Positions 53,320 to 64,000 of a stretch of 64,000 nucleotides of DNA are shown here, in pieces. Position 1 is the stretch's first letter, and every line of letters starts with the position of its first letter. This stretch comes from Karstenula rhodostoma CBS 690.94 (lineage: Eukaryota > Ascomycota > Dothideomycetes > Pleosporales > Didymosphaeriaceae), in the NCBI GenBank assembly GCA_010093485.1, contig MU001503.1, positions 1,075,132 through 1,139,131 of the forward strand. The letters run 5' to 3'. The notes below the pieces were generated by a model. That model did no database searches and was not told the DNA's origin. It saw only the letters and a list, made by a program, of their open reading frames with translations. The position numbers and the translations under genes were made by a program.

Positions 53320-55205
53320 ATGGTTACCATCACAGGCGTTGAGACGAGGGATGTGCGGTTTCCCGTGAGTTGTGCTGTTCTCCTGCTGTCAATGCCCCTC
53401 CCTCCCTCTCTCTGTCTCTCAATTGTTGAAAGAGAGGCTAATGCGGGGTTGTAGACGTCCCTCGATAAGACGGGCTCGGATGCGATGAACGCGGCCGGTG
53501 ACTACTCCGCTGCGTATGCTATTCTGAAGACGGATTCCGAGTTCAAGGGCCATGGCATGGTGCGTACATTTCCCTTTCGCGGTGTTGTTGTATGGAGGGT
53601 TAGCCGTGGTCGTTGTCTTTGGACAGAGATGAGGGGGGAGGTTTGGTTCACACGGTGGGCGCTTGACGCCATGTTTCTTCGCACCCTCCCGCTTTCTATG
53701 ATTTGGCCTGGTTTTTTTTTTGGATGGGAAATGCTCAACGAGGGGGGTGGTTACTGACACGATGCCTAGACCTTCACAATCGGGCGCGGCAACGAGATTG
53801 TCTGCGCCGCCATCGAGCACCTCGCGGACCGCATAAAAGGCCGCACGCTGGAGTCGCTCGTCGAGAACTGGGGCAAGACGTGGCGCCATCTGGTCCGTAG
53901 ACCCCTGCGTTGTCTCTCCAGCAAACCACACCTACCTTCCCTCAACACATCACCTATTCCCCACCATGCTAAAAGACCCCCCAGGTAAACGACTCCCAAC
54001 TGCGGTGGATCGGCCCCGAAAAAGGCGTCATCCACCTCGCCCTCGGCGCCGTTGTAAACGCCATCTGGGACCTCTGGGCCAAGACACTGAACAAGCCCGT
54101 CTGGCGCATCGTCGCCGACATGACGCCCGCGGAGATCGTCTCCCTCATCGACTTCCGCTACATCACCGACGCCCTCACCCCCGAGGAAGCCCTCGACATC
54201 CTCACCAAAGCCGAAGACGGCAAGGCCGCCCGCGTCCAGGAGGCCCTCGAGAGCAAGGCCGTGCCCGCCTACACCACCAGCGCGGGCTGGCTCGGCTACG
54301 GGCAGGATAAGATGCGGGGCTTGCTGAGGGAGACGCTGGAGAAGGGGTACAGGCATTTTAAGCTCAAGGTCGGGAGCGATGTTGCAGAGGATAGGACGAG
54401 GTTGGCCATTGCGCGGGAGATTATTGGGTTCGACAAGGGGAATGTGTTGATGGTGGATGCGAACCAGGTGTGGAGCGTGCCCGAGGCGATTGAGTATATG
54501 AAGCAGTTGGCCGAGTTTAAGCCGTGGTTCATTGAGGAGCCAACGAGTCCGGATGATGGTATGTTGTCTTTTCTTTTGCGAGGAGTAGGGGTACCTGGTG
54601 GAGGGGATGGGGAAAAGACCAATATGTCAGCAAGAGCTGAGCTAACGGATGCACAGTTCTCGGACACAAGGCCATCAGGGAAGCCTTGAAGCCGTACGGC
54701 ATTGGTGTTGCAACGGGCGAGATGTGCCAGAACCGCGTCATGTTTAAGCAGTTCCTCGCCGCAGGCGCCATCGACGTCTGCCAGATCGACGCGTGCCGTC
54801 TCGGTGGTGTGAACGAGGTCATTGCCGTCTTGTTAATGGCCGCGAAGGTAAGCATCCAAGCACATCCTCCGCCAGAAACGCAGCTAACAGGATCAGTTCA
54901 ACGTGCCTATCGTCCCCCACAGCGGCGGTGTTGGTCTTCCCGAGTACACACAGCATCTCTCGACCATCGACTACATCTGTGTTTCGGGTAAGAAGTCCGT
55001 CCTCGAGTATGTAGACCACCTGCACGAGCACTTCCACCACCCATCGGAGATCAAGGACGGCCACTATGTCACGCCCATGAGCCCAGGTTACAGTGTCGAG
55101 ATGAAGCCCGAGAGCATGGACAGGTATTCGTTTCCCGGCAAGGAGGGTGTGAGCTGGTGGAAGAGCGAAGAAGCGAGACCAATTTTGGAGGGCGAGAGGA
55201 TATAG
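53320..55205 (+). CDS. L-fuconate dehydratase-like enolase-superfamily enzyme
   Basis: Six exons: 53320-53364, 53455-53559, 53770-53892, 53985-54558, 54657-54847 and 54897-55205; 448 residues. The 210-bp second intron is unusually long for this window. The enolase-superfamily capping domain starts ITGVETRDVRFPTSLDKTGS. The barrel shows the KxK base pair in GYRHFKLKVGSDVAED, metal ligands in LMVDANQVWS, WFIEEPTSPDD and GVATGEMCQNR, and the general-base segment PIVPHSGGVGLPEY. This is the pattern and length of L-fuconate dehydratase and the eukaryotic ENOSF1 proteins, which dehydrate L-fuconate or related sugar acids to 2-keto-3-deoxy acids. The exact substrate is inferred from family only. All joins keep frame. 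Confidence 0.9.
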
Positions 55206-55566
55206 AGCGAAATCATACCCAAAAGTGAGGAGGGTTGGGAAAACAACAAATGAAATTTATTCGATAAGGAGGTCTATTCGCGCAAACTAACCTCCAGACC
55301 AGAGTAAACCCCAACTAGCTTTCTGAACCCATGATCCATTGTACGCGGCCGGGGCGATGCGGTTGGGGTTGGGAGGGCACGGAAGACGGTACAGAGGAGA
55401 AGCTAGGGCTCGAGGCTTTGGATGGAGCATTGGAAGGGACATGCGAATGTTGGCCGTGAGTTGATGCCGCCAAGTCCGACATGCTGTTGAAAACGCGCGC
55501 ATGTTGAGCTTGTGCAGTAGCAGGGAGCCAGCCACTACTTGTGATTCCTTCTCGGTCCATCAGGCG
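55206..55566. other. Gap between convergent genes, with an in-frame extension of the minus-strand gene
   Basis: The minus-strand frame of the next gene stays open after its TAG (55569-55567) down to another TAG near 55315, about 83 codons of Ser/Pro/Gln-rich sequence. See the findings. Confidence 0.3.
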
Positions 55567-56710
55567 CTACATGAGGTCCTCTTGGATGACTAACAGATGC
55601 TCGAGTGCAGCCAGGCGTGTGTCTTCTTTGGCAGAGCAGCAATGGATATAGGAACGACCAGTAGGATTGTGTTCGACGATGGCAGCGGCGATCTTGCGAG
55701 AGGAGGTGTTGCCGTAGGTAATGATGTCCAGGCAGCGAGCGGGGCCGTAAATTGCTTTAGCGTTTGCTGCAGATGGTCAGTATATCCCAGGACGTTGCGG
55801 CATTGATAACATACCTAGTACTCTTGCTCTCGAACTTTCCAATGAGTCTTCCGATGCGGTTTCTTGCATCCGATGTATCAGCTCGCTGGCCGTCCGTTCG
55901 AGTTTCAGACTCTCGTAAGAGCTCTTGCCGTGCTTCATGTCCTTGAACGTCTCGATCATCATGTGCTGCACTGGAGTCTTCGCCACCGGTGACGACAGGA
56001 TTGAAAGTTGGCTCAGGTGGTTGCTGTGGCTGCTGTTGTGTCTGCTGCTGTTTCTTCTGCTGTTTCTTTTTCGTTGGTCGCTCGTAACCGGGACAATGTT
56101 TCCAGCCTACAAGTCTCCAACCGAACTGTTTCAGCTCCTTCTTCCAAGTCCTCTTCAATGTCCGTGGATTGAAGCGCTGAGTTTTTAGCTTGCCTTCGTT
56201 GCGTCTGCGTTGCTTCCTGAGGTACTTATCCCTGCGCTGCCACTCGATATATGGCTTTACAAGGTAGTATTCTTCCTTCAGCTGCTCCCACCAAGGATCC
56301 TGATGTATTTGATCCCACGGATGTTTGGGGAAGAGAACAGTGGGATCGACGCCACACGATCGGCAGGTTTTTCTATATGGTCCAGTACGAGGATAGTCCC
56401 GGAAAAGATGTTTATCGGTAGCAGAGTTATCGACAGTAACCTGAGAATGTAGGGGGTGAGGATAAGGTTGGTGCGGTAACCCGCGAGTAGACGATAGGGG
56501 AAGCGGGATAAGAGATGGAGACGAAGGTGGAGAGAGCGGTGAAAAGTTGGGTGGCGAGGGGATGGCGGAAAGATGGTTGCCGTGGCGTCGAATTGAAGCC
56601 GACCTCTGGGAGCGATGGGAAGTCACGCTTCTGAGGGATCTTGGTGACCCAGGCGGCGAGAGCAGGTCCTTCGAATGCCGACGCGAGCCGTGTTCCATTG
56701 GTATGTCCAT
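55567..56710 (-). CDS. Hypothetical basic low-complexity protein, two exons
   Basis: From the ATG at 56710 (MDIPMEHGSRRHSKDLLSPP) the frame has a Ser/Pro-rich start and then a conserved-looking block: TCRSCGVDPTVLFPKHPWDQ, WWEQLKEEYYLVKPYIEWQ, and a basic run KYLRKQRRRNEGKLKTQRF. A Lys/Gln-rich stretch with poly-Gln texture follows. The ending is in a second exon from 55766: AKAIYGPARCLDIITYGN, AAAIVEHNPTGRSYIHCCSA and LEHLLVIQEDLM. Phase requires a donor GTACTA at 55821. The better-looking GTATGT at 55814 would lead into a stop, so either a weak donor or a one-base error is involved. About 362 residues. Function unknown; the two CxxC-like Cys could bind zinc. Confidence 0.6.
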
Positions 56711-57764
56711 GGGAGGCAGCAGCCCCGTAAAGACGAGCGTGGACGCAATGGCGATAGCGATGCCGGAGCTGAGAATATGGGACAGAATTTGGGGCGGAGG
56801 GTGTCGTCATGCCCACGATATCTCGCAAGATTGGACGTTCTTTCCCAGCCATGGGCGAGCTCGCAACTGCTTCTCTTTGCAGAGGTGCGTGTCTGCAAAC
56901 CCCGCCCGCTCCTTCTGTTTACAGCCTTCACTCACCGAACCTCAACCTCAGGAAAACCGCGAAAACAACGCCCAGGCGCCCGATCCCCTCACCTGCAGGT
57001 AAAAGCTATTCTAACAAATTCTTACGCTTACATAGACTTTCGATTTCGTTAATCTTTCATCAAAACGACTCGCACGAAGCTTATGACGGATTGGGGGCTG
57101 CACCCTCATCAACCTAAGTATAGAGTGAGGACGTGAGTTCGATTCTGGTAGTGGTCGGTCATGGTGCAGCATGGCTATAATTCCATAGGGGGTAAACCTG
57201 TGAGCGCGGAACCCGGCGCGACTGGCACAAAAAACAAGGTCTCTGACTGAGTTTCTAGAATACGGCGTTCGCGCCTCAAATCTAGTTTTTGCACTTTTTT
57301 GCGTCTATCTGGGGATTCTGGAGCAAGCGGGTGACATGCAGTGAGTGAAAGGTGCTGATATATAGAGCGCCAACTTTTATCTATTGATTGGTGTTGGCTG
57401 CCTATCTAGAGATAAGATTCAATGACTAATGAGAAGACATTGCGGATGAAGTTGAGCTACTTCATAACTTGTGACACGCTTGACTGTGGCTGCAGGGGAA
57501 TGCTCGCCGCATAGCTCGAGTCTGACCTGAAGTCGGCCAGATTTGGCCACCTTCACAACAGAGAACTATCGATGTGTCATTGTGAACACATACACGAAAG
57601 GTTCTCCTAGGCGTTCCATCAACACCTCTTCAGTCACTACATCTCATTCACAAACCCCAACAGCTACCGAATAACGAGGCTTTGTATCAGTCAACACCTC
57701 TCGCCACCACTGTCTCGAACAAAGCTTCCAAACACTATCTGCCCCACTATCCACAGGTATCACA
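56711..57764. other. Gene-poor gap with a possible SINE fragment
   Basis: It holds the promoter of the 56710 gene. At about 57090-57240 the sequence has a tRNA-type B box (GAGTTCGATTCTGG at 57133-57146) followed by about 90 bp ending in GGCACAAAAAAC. This is the layout of a tRNA-derived SINE, but no flanking duplication was found. Confidence 0.35.
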
Positions 57765-57965
57765 ATGTATTTTCCCATCAAGATAAACCACACGTTTGCA
57801 CAAGATCTCGACACCCGATCGAACGCCACCGCACCAACACAGGCTGCCGGCCAGCGCTACCTCGCACCCATCATGGTCGGCACCATTGGAGCCGTTATGT
57901 TTGTGGGGTTTTGCTATGCCGCGAGAAGGTTTTGCTGTATACACCAGAGAGCCTCGGCCTCGTGA
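57765..57965 (+). CDS. Possible small single-span membrane protein (66 aa)
   Basis: An ATG-started frame of 66 codons. The first half is polar (MYFPIKINHTFAQDLDTRSN), followed by one good membrane helix (YLAPIMVGTIGAVMFVGFCY) and a short basic, Cys-containing tail (AARRFCCIHQRAS). The helix flanked by positive charge is what a tail-type membrane protein would show. There is no known family, and short frames like this also arise by chance. Transcript data would decide. Confidence 0.3.
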   Translation: MYFPIKINHTFAQDLDTRSNATAPTQAAGQRYLAPIMVGTIGAVMFVGFCYAARRFCCIHQRASAS

Positions 57966-59057
57966 TGGAGAGTTCCGATGAGTGCGAGGTTTCTCTTCTC
58001 GGTATTTGGGGGTTATTCTGTGTAGGAAACTTCAGGCATCATATCGAGGAAGTGGAGTTGTGTCCATGGGAAGAGATGGGGCTAATAGTGTTGGCGGCAT
58101 GAGGGGCTGTCATTCCAACAATTTTTTTTTTCTGATTGTTAACACGAACCACAAAGTGTTCAATGATTGATACTGATGGTAGATAAGAAGGTCGGGGAGC
58201 GACCGACTAGACACGCTGTATTACTTACACCGCATGCTTCTCATAAAATATCATGTCAACTACGGAACCAAACACTGAGTAAATACCACTCCTGCATGTA
58301 CTCTGCAGCATTCCACCCGAAAATTCGACTAAAGAGACGCGAGCCCTGTTTCACCAGCAGGCAATTGCTTATCATATGCACTAGTGCCATAGGTGAGCAG
58401 CTCTGATGATGTCGTGCGTGTCCTGTGGTGGGGCGTGGTTCCAAGCTTTTGCCCATCCCGCACTCCACAGTGTAGATCAACCCACCTCCCAGAGCGGAGT
58501 TGTCGCCCATGTCCGGACGGAGCAACTAGACTCGGTATACTTTCTTGAAGCACTCGGCATCCCAAGGCATCGAGTCTCTCAACAATCGCGTGTTACATGT
58601 GACACCATCTGATCCACCGGAAAGGGGTACCTGGGTACGTACACGAGCAGATCCTTCTTGGTGCCTAGCAACGTCGTTGCAACAAACACGCAGCCAGACG
58701 CTGGCGGCAGCTAACTCAGGAACGCGCAGTGCAGCCGAATCATGCCCCCGGGAGTTGTCCCCAAACGTAGCGTGCTGCGCCGAAAACTGGAGATGGCGTT
58801 GGGGCGCATGCAGCCAGCCAAGGCCGGGCGACGCAAGCCGGTGGTTGCTGGGGAAACGGGCACGTCTAAACACGCACCCACGCTGCCGGAGCCTCCACCG
58901 CAACGTTCGCTCTAGAACCACGGCTAGCATTGCAAACATACAATTCACATTCTTCTCGAGAGTATCCACTATCGCATCGCATCGCTCCGTCAACGACACG
59001 AGACCAGCTGCGGGGTGCATTGGCGCAAAACCCGTGCAAAACAAGACCGTCAAGGCC
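57966..59057. promoter_or_regulatory. Gap and upstream region of chitin synthase gene
   Basis: Holds the family B repeat fragment near 58122-58157 and the long 5' region of the chitin synthase gene. The longer frame at 58545-59198 merges into exon 1 of that gene, but its upstream part has no recognisable features. Confidence 0.4.
58122..58157 (-). repeat. Family B SINE-like fragment with A10 tail
   Basis: 58128-58157 matches 22787-22816 at 27 of 30 bases. Read on the minus strand it ends GGTTCGTGTTAACAATCAG followed by ten A (T run at 58122-58131). No flanking duplication is visible. Confidence 0.5.
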
Positions 59058-62000
59058 ATGGATACACCAGGCGGACATGCGCCGTACGGACGCCCGCCTG
59101 CGTACGACGACGACGACGCGTCCCCGAGCCATCTGCAAGGAGGGTCCACGATGCGCTTGTTGACCCACGCCGACGATACACAAAGCTATGTGTCGTGAGT
59201 ATCACTTCTCTCCTACATTCCCCTCTACTTCCCAAACTCATTCCGTGCTGCGCGCGCAGAAGACCCCGAAACCGAGAATCAGCTTCGCTGCTATCGACCA
59301 TGGGCAGCACCGCCGGCACGCTGGGCGACAAGCTCACGCGCTCCGAAGTAGGCGCGCATGCCGATGCTGAGGCGGGCATCGTCGACCTCTTGCGCGAGGC
59401 CGACGCGGCGCTGAGCTCGACGTCGCATGCGACCTCGAAACCCGTGCCGCAGACGCTGAAGCGCAAGTCCATCACGACGCGGCTCGTGGACCGCCTGTCA
59501 CCCACAAAGAAACCGCAGGAACCAGGCTTACCGTTGCATGACACCCGCAGACCACCATCGCCCGTGGCTCGATCTTATCAGCCCTCGATGTTCTCCTTAC
59601 CACTCTCTAGGACGCCCTCGGTGCTCGACACTGCACCGAACATGCCTCCCCCTGGCGAGGACTCCCCCTCCTACGTACCCTACCGCCGCTCATACTCCCC
59701 CGAGCGTGCTGGCCCCAGCCGCCCGTACTCACCCACACGCACATCCGCAGACTACGCCCGCCCACCAGCATCATTCAACATGTACGAGCCGGCAGACCTC
59801 AATGGCAGCCCCCGACCGGGTACGCCCTCTTCAAGATACGGTGGCGAGCGACCGGGCAGCCCCACGCGGCCGCTGCCTCCAGCACCACTTTTCGCCGGTG
59901 GCCGGCCCATCTCGCGCGACTCTACCACGACCCTTGACATGAGCTCGATACCCATCGACCCTGACGACCCATTCACCGATTATGGCGACGACCGCCCGGA
60001 ACTGCGCTCAAGAGACTCGTACATGACCGAGGAAACCATCACAGACGACTACACAGACATGGACGAGAAGATGGACCACTACGGCCCAGCACCCGAGACC
60101 GCACAGCCGAGACGCGGGGCGCGAGACGCCGTCATGACCACGAAAGAAGTCCGTCTCATCAATGGTGAGCTCATTCTAGAGTGCAAGATCCCGACCATAC
60201 TGTACAGTTTCCTGCCGCGGCGCGACGACGTTGAATTCACGCATATGCGATACACGGCCGTTACTTGCGACCCCGACGACTTTGTCGACAGAGGGTACAA
60301 GCTACGACAGAATATTGGCGCCGCTCGTGAGACGGAGCTCTTCATCTGCGTCACCATGTATAACGAAAACGAGATTGACTTTACCCGGACGATGCATGGA
60401 GTCATGCGCAACATCAGCCACTTCTGCTCTCGAACAAAGTCACGTACCTGGGGCAAGGATGGGTGGCAAAAGATTGTCGTCTGTATCATCTCAGATGGTC
60501 GTCAGAAGGTGCATCCGCGGACACTGGACGCTCTCGCTGCCATGGGCTGCTTCCAGAAGGGCATTGCGAAGAACCACGTCAACCAGCGAGAGGTCACTGC
60601 GCATGTCTACGAGTACACCACCCAGGTCTCTCTGGACTCCGATCTCAAGTTTAAGGGAGCTGAGAAAGGCATTGTTCCAGTGCAGATGATCTTCTGTATG
60701 AAGGAGCGCAACCTGAAGAAGCTCAACTCACATCGATGGTTCTTCAACGCCTTCGGGCGAGCACTCAACCCCAATATTTGCATTTTACTTGACGTTGGAA
60801 CTAAGCCTGGACCAAAGGCATTATACCATCTCTGGAAGACCTTCGACAATGACTCTTCAGTTGCCGGTGCTGCCGGCGAGATCAAAGCGGGTAAAGGTAA
60901 AGGCTGGCTCGGCTTGCTCAATCCGTTGGTCGCTTCGCAAAACTTTGAATACAAGATGTCCAACATCCTAGATAAACCACTCGAATCCGTCTTTGGATAC
61001 ATCACTGTCTTGCCGGGTGCGCTGTCAGCTTATCGGTACATCGCCCTCCAGAACGACCATACTGGTCACGGTCCACTAAGTCAGTACTTCAAGGGTGAGA
61101 CATTGCATGGTCAAGATGCAGATGTCTTTACTGCGAACATGTACCTCGCCGAAGATCGTATCCTATGTTGGGAGTTGGTGGCAAAGCGCAGCGAGCAGTG
61201 GGTCTTGAAATATGTCCAGGCAGCTACTGGCGAGACCGATGTGCCTGGTAAGTTACCCCACGAAATAATTTGAAACCTGGTGCAATACTAAAACCTGTAG
61301 ATACCGTGCCTGAGTTCATTTCACAACGTCGTCGTTGGCTCAACGGTGCCTTCTTCGCGGCTGTCTACTCATTACTCCACTTCAAGCAAGTCTGGGCGAC
61401 TGACCACACCATCTGGCGCAAGATTCTGCTCCACATCGAGTTCGTCTACCAATTCGTTCAGCTCATGTTCACCTTCTTCTCTCTGGCCAACTTCTATCTC
61501 ACCTTTTTCTTCATCGCCGGCTCGCTCAGCGACAAGAACTACGACCCCTTCGGCCACAACATCGCCAAATACATCTTCATCTTCCTACGGTACACCTGTG
61601 TGCTCCTTATTTGCATGCAGTTCATCCTCTCCATGGGTAACCGTCCGCAAGGAGCAAGGAAGATGTTCTTATGGAGTATGGTCGCATACTGTGTCATCAT
61701 GGCGTACACCACGTTCGCCTCCATCCTCATCGTCGTCAAACAACTGCAAGATCCCAAACAACCAAAGAAACTCGGCAACAATGTCTTCACGAACTTGATC
61801 GTCTCGGCCACAACAACCATTGGCTTGTACTTCTTCATGTCCTTTATGTACCTGGACCCCTGGCACATGTTCACCTCCTCGGCGCAGTACTTCGCTCTCC
61901 TCCCTAGCTACATCTGCACCCTCCAAGTCTATGCCTTCTGCAACACGCACGACATCACTTGGGGTACGAAGGGCGACAACGTGGCCAAAACCGATCTCGG

Positions 62001-62556
62001 CGACGCCAAAGCCAAGAAGGGCAATGTGGTCGAGCTCGAGATGCCGTCGGAGCAGCTCGACATCGACTCGGGCTATGACGAGGCACTCCGCAACCTGCGC
62101 GACCGCATCGAAGTGGCGGAGCCGGGCCTCAGCGAGGCGCAAGCCCAGGAGGACTACTACCGCGCGGTGCGCACGTACATGGTGGTCGTATGGCTCATCT
62201 CCAACGCGATCCTCGCCATGGCCGTATCCGAGGCCTACGGCGGGCAGCACATCAGCGGCAACTTCTACCTCAAGTTCATCCTGTGGGCGGTGGCGGCGCT
62301 GGCCTTCTTCCGCGCCGTCGGGTCGACCAGCTTCCTCATCATCAACAGCATCCACTCCATCATGGAGACGAAGCTCAAGTGGGAGGACAAGATGGAGGGC
62401 AAGCGGGGCTTGACCGGCGGCAAGAAGAGGTTCGGCAAGGGGTGGCGGAACGGAGGGCAGGGATGGTGGAATGGATGGTGGAGCGGGCGTGCCATCAGCA
62501 GCAAGGTCAGCAGTTGGGCGCCCAGCTCGTGGGGCGGGAGCAGTCTGGGTAAGTGA
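59058..62556 (+). CDS. Chitin synthase, class I-III type (probably class III)
   Basis: Three exons: 59058-59194, 59260-61247 and 61301-62556; introns 65 and 53 bp; 1126 residues. A long disordered Pro/Ser-rich N-terminus (about 330 residues) is followed by the Chitin_synth_1N and Chitin_synth_1 domains: [85 protein letters not shown] and the catalytic [15 protein letters not shown], which is built across the last intron. Six or more membrane helices fill the C-terminal third. The enzyme links GlcNAc from UDP-GlcNAc into chitin at the plasma membrane. Family-wide similarity suggests class III, but class cannot be fixed by eye. The C-terminus is Trp/Gly-rich. Confidence 0.95.
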
Positions 62557-63853
62557 GATGAGATGGGTTCGGTTTGTATAGCGTTTTGATTCACGATTCA
62601 TGAGCGGCGTTGGTTGGAATAAGGAAGGGTGATACCTCGACGTGGGTGCTTGTATATGCGTGCGCGTCGCACGTGGGTTCTGTATGATGGGGACGGCGGA
62701 TGGCTGGGCTGTTGCCGAGCTATGAGACGCTTCGTGCTGCGCCGAAAGGGAACTAAAAGGAACGATGTTATGTAGTATGGTAATGCGGTTGTAATGGGGA
62801 TACTGGTGCATGTCGCTTCTTCCTCCTGTCGTGCTGGATCGTCGTGGGTGCTAACCACCTCCTCTCCCCGTTAAAGCTGTTTCTCTGATATTGGATCCAA
62901 ATCATCGCTGCTCATCTGTAACCCCCGCTCCTTCTGACAGCAGAGAACTTGCAACACAGACACGCTCCTCCGATGCCGAAACAAGCACGACGGGTGTACG
63001 GGAGCGAGTGCGGCGAGCGATGCAGTGTCATTAGTTAGTAATACACGCAGTGAGACCTGATGTTCGTAATGCGATAACAGCTGCATGCCGAGAAGGTACC
63101 GAAGGGAAAGGAGAAGACACACGCTTTCATGAAGTTGAGCGGGCAGTGTAACATGGTGGATGCAATACATCTCGCGCTCCAACGTAATAAATCTACTTCT
63201 TGTGGGCGCGTCGTTCACCGCAGTCCTTCCAGTGATGATTTGTCTTCACAACACCTTACTGTGTACGGTGGTAGCGCCCGCACTGACAGCTGTCACGGGT
63301 TGCTAGGCTCACCGGCGCTGGGGTTTAGACTGGTTGAGGGGTGGGGCGTTGAGGGATGGGGCTTGGTGGTGCGTTGGTAGCTGGCCGGCGTATGATAGTT
63401 GGGATGTGACTGCAGTCACCCATGAGGATATGGGGATCGAGAGTGGAGGGGTTTGGGGAGGTTCGAAGGATGCTGCATGTATCGTGATGGTAGGTGAGGC
63501 ACGCTCGAGTGTGATTGCATCGTCCATGCTGCGCGTCTTGTTGAGTGTTTCTGGTCTACTGGTCGACAAGCAGCACGCGGACAGACGTTGACTCTCGCGC
63601 CCACGGTACGACAGGTGTCAAAAGCCAGTCACAGTCTAGAGCCCCCACACACTTCGTAGACTAGACGGTACTAGTAATGTTAGCTAGGTTGCTGGTGGAC
63701 ATGCTACTTGGCTCGCGCCTTCAACATGCCATCCCAGAAGTTCCGACCTGCAGACTCGCAGCGTGTGAGGTAATAGCGTGTAGACGGGAGAGATGATAAA
63801 ACCCCCCCCCGCGATGCATGTACTTTCTTCCTCGGCAATGATCATTTCTCGAC
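62557..63853. other. Chitin synthase 3' flank and intergenic region
   Basis: 1.3 kb without a supported gene. A run of ten C at about 63803-63812, preceded by an A-rich GATAAAA, lies some 45 bp upstream of the next ATG and may belong to its core promoter. Confidence 0.35.
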
Positions 63854-64000
63854 ATGACTTTCTCCATCATCGGCATTCTCGCCTTTGCAGGCGCGGCAGT
63901 CAGCTCGCCCCTTATATCATTGCCGGGATGTAAGTGCCGCACTCGAAAACCCCCTCGAAAGAACGACGCTGTTGTGAACGCTGTTTGTATCTGGTGGAAG
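63854..64000 (+). CDS. Start of a small secreted protein gene, cut by window edge
   Basis: An ATG at 63854 opens a textbook signal peptide (MTFSIIGILAFAGAAVSSPL) with ISLPG after it. A GTAAGT donor at 63930 then follows in phase 1. Everything beyond is intron or lies outside the window. The layout, signal-peptide exon and phase-1 intron, is the same as in the two small secreted protein genes at 9-10 kb, although the sequence is not alike. The mature product cannot be seen. Confidence 0.45.
   Translation, partial: MTFSIIGILAFAGAAVSSPLISLPGCKCRTRKPPRKNDAVVNAVCIWWK

Noticed and set aside
61669..62811. Minus-strand frame of 380 codons over the chitin synthase 3' end
   Set aside because: Antisense shadow of a GC-rich coding exon; low-complexity His/Arg texture.

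Overview
The window looks like nuclear DNA of a filamentous ascomycete, most plausibly a Dothideomycete of the Pleosporales type. Genes are split by short GT-AG introns of about 43-70 bp. The gene set includes a HET-domain protein, SCH9, ADA2, AKR1, HRQ1 and a chitin synthase, none of it arranged in operons. The genus is not visible. Exon boundaries were worked out by hand from splice signals, phase and protein continuity. No intact tRNA, rRNA, CRISPR array or complete transposon was recognised.

Left, accessory-like part (1-27 kb). It opens with a membrane-anchored protein cut by the window edge and a HET-domain gene. A Gfo/Idh/MocA oxidoreductase then sits divergent to a PrpF-family gene with a one-base frame break, followed by an NmrA-like reductase and two adjacent genes for very small secreted proteins (8990-9988). 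One of these carries a duplicated exon. The conserved helicase HRQ1 interrupts this stretch. From 15 to 27 kb there is a secreted tyrosinase, a LanC-like protein, a dead C-terminal piece of a highly reducing polyketide synthase, an apparently intact ToxD/LovC-like trans-enoyl reductase, a major facilitator transporter with its middle deleted, a linalool dehydratase/isomerase-like gene with two frame breaks, and an unidentified minus-strand pseudogene. I read this as the remains of a secondary-metabolite locus.

Right, conserved part (27-64 kb). This is mostly housekeeping: AKR1 palmitoyltransferase, an NmrA-like protein, eIF3g, an AFG1 ATPase, two unknown conserved-looking proteins, ADA2 divergent from SCH9, phosphoglucose isomerase, a secretory-pathway membrane protein, mitochondrial S21 divergent from an RBM25/Snu71-like splicing factor, an L-fuconate dehydratase-like enzyme, a low-complexity basic protein and a class I-III type chitin synthase. 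The start of another small secreted protein gene lies at the right edge.

The gene-poor gaps hold short dispersed repeats (about 60-110 bp). Three of the insertions are flanked by exact direct repeats of 11, 12 or 13 bp, and a fourth by a 13-bp repeat with one mismatch. Two copies of one family share one end but differ at the other, which looks like retroposition of tiny elements. This, the exon-duplicated secreted protein and the decayed metabolite locus are the most noteworthy observations.
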